A stretch of 47,561 nucleotides of DNA from Marinobacterium arenosum (GTDB lineage: Bacteria; Pseudomonadota; Gammaproteobacteria; Pseudomonadales; Balneatricaceae), in NCBI RefSeq assembly GCF_019795155.1, contig NZ_JAILYN010000035.1, positions 1 to 47,561 on the forward strand, written 5' to 3'. The stretch's first letter is position 1. Each line of letters starts with the position of its first letter. The translations under genes were made by a program, and so were the position numbers. Below are positions 45,457-47,561 of this stretch, in pieces. Below the pieces are notes generated by a model, which was not told the DNA's origin, made no database searches, and was given only the letters and a program-made list of their open reading frames with translations.

Positions 45457-46101
45457 TTAGAAACGCGTTGTATTACCTTTAATCATCTCCAGGCGCAGCT
45501 GAGTCGCGCGGCGACGGTTCAGGGCCTGCTGGGCCTCAGCCTCGGACTTCATCATCTGCAGCCGGACTAACTCGTTCTCAAGAAATACGCTTTCCGCCTG
45601 GATGCGTGCACTCAGGTCCATGATGTCCTTGGGATCTGGCGAGTCATCAATCTTGTCTATCAGCGTGCGCAGAGTGCTGAAGCGATCGTTCGCCTGCCCC
45701 ATAAACCGTTGTGAATTGGCAACCCAGGCCGCGGCTTGCCGGTTCTGGTCCTGGTAAAAGAGGGCCATGTCCCCCTGCAATCCGTAATGCTCCGCTGAGC
45801 GAATACCGGAAGTATACAGAACCTCCTGAGTGTCGACGGTTGTAGTTAGGTCATATAGGGTGTCAATAATCCCTGCCATGTTGCGTACACCTTTCAATGC
45901 ATCCCGAGTACCTTCTGCAGCAGCCACCTGTCTATTCAGAGCGTCGAGTTGCTTCTGCATTTCTATTACTTGCTTTACTTGTTGGGACAGGTTGGATGCG
46001 TCAAACACCGGAATCCCGCCGGCCGTGGCTTCCGAGGCCTGACTGGCAATCCATATTGCAGCGGCTAATGCCGCCGCCAGCGCTGGTTGTTCCCTCGTCA
46101 T
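45457..46101 (-). CDS. virB5: VirB5-type minor pilin subunit
   Basis: 214 residues with a signal peptide (about 1-27) and a long alpha-helical coiled body (QQVKQVIEMQKQLDALNRQV..., YTSGIRSAEHYGLQGDMAL, SEAEAQQALNRRRATQLRLE) typical of VirB5/TraC. It sits at the tip of the T-pilus. The ATGA start overlaps the virB4 stop by 4 bases. Confidence 0.9.
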   Translation of the reverse strand: MTREQPALAAALAAAIWIASQASEATAGGIPVFDASNLSQQVKQVIEMQKQLDALNRQVAAAEGTRDALKGVRNMAGIIDTLYDLTTTVDTQEVLYTSGIRSAEHYGLQGDMALFYQDQNRQAAAWVANSQRFMGQANDRFSTLRTLIDKIDDSPDPKDIMDLSARIQAESVFLENELVRLQMMKSEAEAQQALNRRRATQLRLEMIKGNTTRF

Positions 46102-47439
46102 TGCATTCTCCTTTGCTTTTGAAACTCCGGTAACCAGACTATGGGCTCTTCACCAACTTTCTCGATGATCCGGTTCAGTAAATCGACCGTTCCGGTCGTA
46201 CCCGATAGGACAGCCAGTTCGTCATCGAAGCCTTTTAAATTCAGTTCCGCGACCACAGAGTTATGTCCCTGCTTGATAAGAAAACTGCGCGAATGCTCGG
46301 GAATATCCTGCTTGATTAGCTGAAACTCCCGCTCCGTTAGCTTGAAACCATCAATGTAGTCTTGCCGATCTGCTTTCGGGTTCGGCATGAATATCATCGT
46401 CGCACACTGCTCAATGATGGAGTGCGAGATCGGGGAGCGCAGTACATCCCTGGCACTTTGAGTACCCATAACCAGAAAGCCATTCTGTTTACGAATCACC
46501 TTCAGTTTGTTCTGGGCAAAATCCTCAAAATAACGATCCAGCAGCATCTTCCAAAACTCATCCATGAAACAGATAAAGCGTCGACCGTCTATCAACTCCT
46601 CCATCCGATGAAATAGGTACATCACGATCGGCGTGCGTACTTCCGGGTTATCCAGAAAAGAGGTGATATCAAAGCCGAATAGACGACTGTCCGCGAAGTC
46701 GAGCTGATCCTCATCATTATCAAAGACCCACGCCAGCGAACCACTGTCGCACCAGCGCTTCAGACGGGCGCCTGCACCCTCCGAATTGGTCTGATCCATA
46801 AAGGCCAGTAATGCCCGCAAGCGTCGTGAAGGTTTGCGAAGGCCGGTCATTACTGCATTCACCGCGTCAGAGACCTCATGCTCTTCGCGTACGCTCAGCT
46901 GGTAATTATCGGCCGTAATCAACTTCTTAATCAGGGCCTGCAGGAATAGCAGATTGTGCTCAGTCGGTTCCAGTTGGAACGGATTGAATCCGGTTATTTG
47001 GCCGCTTTTCAGTGGTAAGTACACACCGCCCATGGCCCGCACGAAGATTTCAAGCCCGCGATCCTTGTCGAATACCACACATGTCGGATTGAATTTCTGA
47101 GCTTGGGCCAAGACAAATGCCTGGACGACGGTCTTACCTGATCCGGAAGGGCCTATTATCACCGTATTTGCCAATGCTTTTTGTTGCTCACTGTCCGGTT
47201 GTCCCTCGTCATTTCCAGCGTTTCCCACCTGACTGGAGCGTGTGGATTCTACCTTCTCCCTATCCAGCGGTTCATGGAAGTTGAAGTAAAAGGGTGCGCC
47301 AGAGGCCGTTTTCAACAGCGTAACAGCCGGCCCCCACTGATTGCCGGAACGACGCCCCGATGGGTAGTTGTGCAGGGATGCGAATCCGGCCAGATTGCGC
47401 GAAGTAATGGGAGCTGGCCGGGGACGATATTTGAAATTG
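46098..47439 (-). pseudogene. virB4: VirB4 T4SS ATPase, C-terminal half, interrupted by IS256-family element
   Basis: VirB4 is normally about 800 residues; here the native sequence begins abruptly at NFKYRPRPAPITSRNLAGF, mid-protein, and runs about 447 residues. Walker A IGPSGSGKT and Walker B FICFMDEFWKM are present, as are later CATMIFMPNP and GFKLTEREF signatures. The frame continues into the IS end and reaches a GTG at 47495, so a truncated product starting in the IS is possible but would lack the N-terminal domain that contacts VirB3/VirB8. The 5' part would lie beyond the IS. Confidence 0.85.
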
Positions 47440-47561
47440 GTAGTGTTCAGAGTTCTGTGTCGTTTCCTACACTTGACTGAAAAAGGGAGCGACACATCAT
47501 GGCTGATAAGTACGAAATCGATATCCAGGCGTTTGCCAAAGCACTTCAGGCCGGTCAGAGT
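47440..47561 (+). mobile_element. IS256-family insertion sequence, left end (runs off right edge)
   Basis: Foreign sequence begins at about 47440, exactly where virB4 similarity stops. It starts AGTGTTCAGAGTTCTGTGTC, the kind of end I associate with IS256-family elements, followed about 40 bases later by a transposase start. The boundary is uncertain by several bases because the target duplication cannot be seen. Confidence 0.8.
47499..47561 (+). CDS. IS256-family transposase, first 21 codons
   Basis: ATG at 47499, preceded by AAAGGGAGCG as ribosome site. The visible residues MADKYEIDIQAFAKALQAGQ match the N-terminus of mutator-type (IS256) transposases, in which a GKDGVLTPL-like segment should follow beyond the window. 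The gene is opposite in direction to virB4. Confidence 0.8.
   Translation, partial: MADKYEIDIQAFAKALQAGQS

Noticed and set aside
46098-47495. Naturally short VirB4 starting at the GTG at 47495
   Set aside because: The first 17 or so residues are encoded by the IS end, and native VirB4 similarity begins abruptly mid-protein.

Overview
The window reads as a stretch of gammaproteobacterial chromosome (roughly 60% G+C by eye) joined to an accessory conjugation module, with an insertion sequence at each edge. The gene order rplU-rpmA-obg-proB with divergent ispB, the anaerobic-type fabA-fabB pair and the RND/LysR/HD-GYP/MCP content fit a free-living aquatic or sediment gammaproteobacterium. No rRNA, tRNA, integrase or CRISPR array was seen, so the genus cannot be fixed.

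Layout. 1-447: truncated IS4-group element ending 39 bases past proB. 487-3525 (-): proB, obg, rpmA and rplU, with a clear promoter and terminator for rplU-rpmA. 3749-6906 (+): ispB, fabA, fabB, with a foldable intercistronic element between fabA and fabB. 7029-10819 (-): hupT-hupU-hupV, a complete H2-sensing regulatory hydrogenase with its kinase but no response regulator or energy-conserving hydrogenase in view. 10972-12261 (-): an unusual protein with a Flp-type prepilin N-terminus, about 265 residues of Gly/Ser repeats and a C-terminal membrane anchor. 12591-15466 (-): a chemoreceptor and an HD-GYP protein. 15507-20648 (-): RND adaptor, RND pump and LysR regulator in one overlapping operon, with a 29-bp palindrome upstream. 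21107-24871: CPXCG zinc protein, glycerophosphodiesterase, a 27-codon remnant resembling a glycerol-3-phosphate dehydrogenase, an FGGY kinase and an adenine/adenosine deaminase. 25005-27236 (-): small membrane protein, AEC transporter, LysR regulator. 27311-27760 (-): a small exported protein behind a c-di-GMP-I riboswitch. 27925-28740 (+): ceramidase-family membrane protein.

28757-47440 (-): one long, tightly packed set of genes in the order virB4, B5, B6, B7, B8, B9, B10, B11, two TcpQ/PilL-like genes, pilN, pilO, pilP, pilQ, pilR, pilS, pilV, a thrombospondin-repeat/DUF4214 protein and a DUF4214 protein. This joins a VirB-type DNA or protein translocation channel to an R64-like type IVb (thin) pilus, as in conjugative plasmids and integrative elements. 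At the right edge an IS256-family element interrupts virB4, so only the C-terminal ATPase half remains in frame and the channel is probably inactive in this copy.

Best candidates for something new: the Flp-pilin/GS-repeat/anchor protein, the TSR and DUF4214 proteins attached to the 3' end of the pilus genes, the c-di-GMP riboswitch ahead of an uncharacterised exported protein, the fabA-fabB RNA fold and the perfect 28-bp palindrome between virB5 and virB6.
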